From Sipunculus nudus (Eukaryota; Annelida; Sipuncula; Golfingiida; Sipunculidae): 64,000 bases of DNA. The stretch spans positions 74,900,953 to 74,964,952 of the forward strand of contig CM049311.1 of assembly GCA_026874595.1 (NCBI GenBank), read 5' to 3'. Made by a program: the position numbers and the translations under genes. The notes below the pieces were generated by a model that was given only the letters and a program-made list of their open reading frames with translations, did not search any database and was not told the DNA's origin. Positions 59,510 through 64,000 of the stretch are shown here, piece after piece. How positions within the stretch are numbered: position 1 is the first letter of the stretch; each line of letters starts with the position of its first letter.

Positions 59510-60520
59510 ACGTTCGTGCGACCGTTAAATGAATAATAATGCATAAAAGCATTTGACGTGATATAAAGCGACACACGGAAAGGGAATTAAGAAAATATGT
59601 TTCCATGACAACATAAGACTCATACAGTGCTTAAAGTGTATCCAATTAGTGAGATGTAAAAAAAAAATAAAAACGAAATAAAAGCTTTAAAGGTAGTGCC
59701 CATGGTCGTCCAAATCGTGTAATTAGTTAAACGCTTTTAAGCATGAGATGCTTGAAAGGTCATATAAAACATTTATTAGGTATTATACCTGCAGCAATGC
59801 AAAGCTGAACATTTATTTATTGTCGACGAAGTCAAAGCAATTTGGAATATGCTGTATAAAACATGTTAGAGAATTTGTTTTTTTTTGTAGCAAATCAATT
59901 CATTTTTCTATATAAATAATTCTGCTTTCGTAAAGGCGTTCTAATTCTTCTCTTTAGTCGCAAGCAAATAGTATATGGAATGCATATTTTAATATCAGTT
60001 CGGTGCTAATCGAGAGCAATACACATGTGAGACACCAAATCAATTGTGCAAGAATCATGTTTTTATAATCCATTTGTAAACTTTATCTAAATCCAATTCC
60101 TGTAGTCATATGTGTTTATCAAGCAACAAACTTTCTGGATTCTGTTTGAAAACGAGCCATGTTTCAATATAGAGAGAATACTGATAAATAATTCTTTGCT
60201 ATGCATTTATAACATTTCTTTGTGTGATTAAGCACTTCATGGTCTTACCACGTCAATACATTATACCTTTCGAACCGCATGCAACTATGAAACGATACTG
60301 TCTAAACTCGGCGCTTGCATTGGCACCTTCGAAGGAGATGAACAGTTCATGGAATCTTGGGATAGAAAATTCGGTTTAAACAAATATGATATATCAGTTA
60401 ATAAGCTTAGTGTTTTATTATTGTATTTGTTTTGGAGGGCATTTTTGCCGCATAATAAAAAGATTCTTCAAATACCGGGAACTTCAAAAAATATTTTTAC
60501 AGGCATGAAGAGCCGTTGAT
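59510..60520. other. Unannotated AT-rich stretch
   Basis: Nothing supported. Confidence 0.4.
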
Positions 60521-60521
60521 G

Positions 60522-60700
60522 ACTCTCACAAGTCATAACCTTCTCACATGTTGGGTCATAACCATCTCACATGTTTGGTCATAACCATCTCACATGTTTG
60601 GTCATAACAATCTTACATGTTGGGCCATAACCATCTCACATGTTGGGTCATAACCATCTCACATGTTGGTCGTAACTGTCCCACATATTCGGTCATTATC
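60522..60700 (+). repeat. 23 bp minisatellite, about 7.8 units
   Basis: Unit contains 'ggtcataaccatctcacatg'. End units are more diverged than the middle ones. Since 23 is not divisible by three, it is not coding. Confidence 0.95.
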
Positions 60701-60709
60701 ATTCGTGAC

Positions 60710-62220
60710 TTATCCTTTATGTATTGGTGGGTGTTACATTCATCAGTATATATATATTTTTGAATTTAATCGTTTATTCCCTACAACAGTTTACAGATTT
60801 AAGCTCAAGATATTATTGATTTAAAATAAAACATGATCCAATAACGTATGTAATGATTACGGAATTTCTCTTCTGTCTCATATAACAAACGAAATGCAGG
60901 TCTTAATCTTAATAAAATATCGGATTAGAGATCTGAAACCTAGAAAACATAAAGTCGATTGCCCCCGGATGGGATTTGACACATCTCCAGTCCATTTACC
61001 ATTTTCTTTGTGCAAGTGACTGTACACTCAGCTTTGACGCCCACTGGCGTGCGTCATAGTGCCATGACGTCACACCGATCAATTGCAGCAACTACATTGA
61101 CCTTTAAGCCGATATCGCTTCGGTGGAAGAAAGGTTTGAGAAATCAGTTCAACCTTCTTTTTTTACCGTCTGTTTGGTAAATAAACCACTAACACATCAA
61201 GTAAAACATTTTTTAACAGTTTATGAATATAATTTTGACTCAAATACATATATACATGTACATCTTACATCATGTAGATGCATGCAAGTTTTAACACTAA
61301 TCTTTTTCATTCCATTCTTACTAAAACGTGGTGAATAAGCTATGAAAATTTTAAACATATTTTTTTTCACCGGGAGGTTCAGTATTGAAATAAAAACAGT
61401 ATTTCTTGGGGAAAATATACATATATAGTAGTTTAGTTTACATGACGAGTAACCCTTGACTCTATTAATTTGCCAGAGAAATATAAACGTTTGTAATGTA
61501 TTGGCGTTTCGTCATTTCTTTGCCTGTAGCGATTTTATTTAATCCATGTGTAATTTGTGTTTCTGTGGAGGGAGAGTGGGTAGCCGGCCACGCTTCTGTC
61601 ACCCTAAAGTTTCCTTTTTAGTCCGGAGTGTTGCGTGTTACAGCACGTCTACAGGCATCCCACTTTTTCGTCTCGCCAATTATTCGAAACACGAATTCTG
61701 TGCCGTGATTGTATTGGGTTGTTATGGTTCAGAAACACGATAAAGGGCGAAATGACCAATGACATTATTACGCTCAGTCACCCATAACCACCTGCGAGCA
61801 GCCACGACAAAGAAATCGCATCGATTTTTAAGCTGCCTGTCTCTGGCTTAATTTCTTGTTTACGTGTTTTGTCAAAGACTTGTTTAATCACCAGGCTTGT
61901 CTTTATTCTATTTTTCATTAATCTGCCAGATTTGGTCACCAAAAATGGTGTTTTTCAATAACAAATTTGCATATTTGTTCAAGGTCATGGAAATTACTCT
62001 TTCACAGCCCAGGTGTACCCTTTTTGTCTTTAACGCTTCCTTTTATGAAAGTTACTACATATTTACTGCGATGATCCTTCCCTAAGGCAGCAGGGACACG
62101 TAGGTTTGTTGTTAACCAATTTCCCAATCGATTCCCGGGACGACTTCTTGATATTACAATCTTGTTCATATTGCTAGACTTTTCTTTCCTTTAAATCTCC
62201 AACTAAGTGTTCTCCTATAA
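60710..62220. other. Unannotated stretch
   Basis: A CRE palindrome TGACGTCA lies at 61065-61072 in a GC-balanced patch (60960-61130). Open frames of 62-71 codons without recognisable content. Confidence 0.4.
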
Positions 62221-62227
62221 ATGTGTC

Positions 62228-62900
62228 ATGTTTTCGTCTTCATTTCTCCTTTCTTTTCTGTCATCCCCTTCTACTTCTTTTCCTTTTCAGCCTCTAAATC
62301 CTCCTCTTTTTTTTCTCCCTCCAGCCCCCCTTTTTTATTATTTCTTTCTTTATTTTCCTCCTCCCCCTTCTTTTTCTTCAACCTCCTCCTCCTGCATATT
62401 CTTTTCTTTATTTTCCACCTCCTTTTTTCCCCCTCCTCCTCCTGCATTTTCTTTTCTTTATTTTCCTTCTCGTCCTTTTCCTACTCCCTCCCCTCCTGCT
62501 TTTTCTTTTCTTTTTTTTTTCCTCCTCCTTCTTTTTCTTCATACTTCTCCTCTTGCATTTTCTTTTCCTATTTTCCTCCTCTTTTTTTTTTACTAAACCC
62601 TTCTCCTCCTGCTCTGTCCTTTCTTTATTTTCTCCTCCTTTTTTTCTTCATCGTCCTCCTCATGCTTTTTCTTTTAATTATTTCTCTTTCTCCTCTTTTT
62701 TGGTCCTCAATCTCCTGCTTTTCACTTCTTCATTCTCTCCTCCTTCTTTTTCTACAGCCTCCCCCTCCAGCTCCTTCTTTCCTATTTTTTTAATTTCTTT
62801 TCGTCCTTTATGTCTTCTTTTCTTGTCTTTTTTTTTCACCCTGCTCCTCTTGATTCGTATTTTCCTTCTTTCGTCCACCCCTCTTGCCTCTTTCGCTTGT
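62228..62900 (+). repeat. ~670 bp polypyrimidine tract
   Basis: Almost every base on the plus strand is C or T. Imperfect repeats with 'cctcctcctgcattttcttt' and 'tctttattttcc' recur every 60-80 bp. Long frames here (up to 190 codons, Phe/Ser/Pro-rich) result from the lack of purines needed for stops. Confidence 0.95.
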
Positions 62901-64000
62901 TTTTTTTATTCTCAATGCATTATACGTTCGTTTGCTTCATTAGCCTGTATTAGCCATTAAAGTTTTCATAACCATCGTATTTTTTATTGTTTAGCTGTAA
63001 CTGAGAGTTTTTTTCCTCAACATAGTCTACCTTGACGTTCACACGTATAAATATAATTTATATATAATCTATGTCCATTTTAATGTCATGAAATGATGAT
63101 TATATTTATGATGATTTAAATAATTATCATTATCATTATTATTTTTAAGGGTTTTTCAGTCATATATTTCTCCGTCTTCATAAATAACCGTTTTTACAAA
63201 AACTTCAGTATTTTCCGTTTCCGTCTTTCATCAGTCATCGGCAAATTTATCATAACTTTCGTATTTTTATATTATATTTGTTGTTGTCTAATCGTACTCG
63301 CTCCGCTTTTCTATCCTCTGTCACTTTTTATACTGGTGATGTAAGTATTACTGCTATTAATACTGATATGATATCAGTAGCAATCGTAGTATAAAGCTTT
63401 TTATGTTCCCATTAATTATTATTTTCCTGAAGGGTCACCACGGAACGTTCTAAGCAATATTCAAGTAGAGACTGAATCTTCCTTTTTCACTTTCTTCTTG
63501 TTGCATTTTTACGACTGGGGAGTGTTTACGACCACGAGTCGTTAGTATATTTAACATTAGTACCATTTTACGACCGCGGCTTTGTAGCCATCAAAACAAT
63601 CATTTTTCAAAGGAGACTGATCTCTGCATCATGTCATATGAATCTGGTTGGTCAGGCACTGTGTCAGCATCTCGTAAACCAAACAACTTTGGCAAATGTT
63701 TACAGATCGAGCAAGATGTAAGCTGGTGATCACTTGATGAAGCTGGAACATTTATCACTCATGGCTATGTTCTTTTATAAAGAAATATCGAGTAGAGGAA
63801 ACACCTGTGAAAACACTGTTAGGAATTCCGTTACTTCTCCTCAGTAAGATAAGTCCAATTCAAAACTAGTGAGCGTACTATTAGATAAATATCTGTTTAA
63901 TTTACATTCTCAGGTATTCCATTTAAAACTAATTATGGATGTGACCACCTTATAATATGGCATTCAAGAATTTTAAAATAATTTTGTTTATAAGTTTGTT
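62901..64000. other. Unannotated stretch to the window end
   Basis: AT-rich; no gene, RNA or repeat copy supported. Confidence 0.4.

Noticed and set aside
60522-60700. CRISPR-like array
   Set aside because: The 23 bp units are directly adjacent without spacers, in eukaryotic DNA; it is a minisatellite.
62221-62793. 190-codon Phe/Ser/Pro-rich frame
   Set aside because: Product of the polypyrimidine tract, which can hardly form stop codons on the plus strand.

Overview
The window is AT-rich eukaryotic DNA that looks like intergenic or long-intron sequence of an invertebrate, probably a mollusc or other lophotrochozoan. The reasons are the dense dispersed repeats, long (TA)n arrays, spliced-gene signals without long exons, tRNA-derived SINE heads, L1/Tx1-like and CR1-like LINE relics, and a short inverted-repeat element with a GTCTG-rich tandem core of a kind I associate with marine molluscs. 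The species assignment is inference. I see no operon, rRNA, CRISPR or intact conventional protein-coding gene. Almost all open frames over 60 codons are chance or lie inside repeats.

Layout. 1-9 kb: AT-rich unique sequence, first copy of a ~440 bp dispersed repeat (925-1365), a small GC-rich ORF (2418-2636), a tRNA-like SINE head (3510-3579), a possible terminal exon (4117-4448), and a 200 bp cluster of palindromic CRE-type sites (7654-7853). 9-16 kb: one copy of a Helitron-like repeat, other dispersed repeats, a palindromic hairpin repeat, and a SINE split by a hAT-like insertion with an 8 bp target duplication. 16-28 kb: (TA)n arrays, a possible exon on the minus strand (17076-17297), a CR1-like LINE tail, a possible non-coding first exon ending in a consensus donor, and a second copy of the ~440 bp repeat.

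28-34 kb is the richest block. It holds a Helitron-like copy, a 27 bp minisatellite, an internally deleted LINE whose ORF1 start is fused in frame to an ORF2 end, and an older LINE (endonuclease, reverse transcriptase, Cys-rich tail). The older LINE is broken by a SINE and by a 1.17 kb inverted-repeat element carrying about seven ~150 bp repeats. 34-47 kb: another Helitron-like copy, a TA-bearing repeat family, a CCAAT/GC-box region, a 1.47 kb 30-bp minisatellite open in three frames, and a MITE-like palindrome. 47-64 kb: further repeat copies, a duplicated ~180 bp segment next to a fourth Helitron-like copy, a 23 bp minisatellite and a ~670 bp nearly pure pyrimidine tract.

The sequence elements do not form a pathway. 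What ties them together is layered transposition, in which the nesting order gives relative ages. I found no convincing new multi-gene system. The best leads are the LINE ORF1/ORF2 fusion, the tandem-core inverted-repeat element, the Helitron-like family and the multi-frame-open minisatellite.
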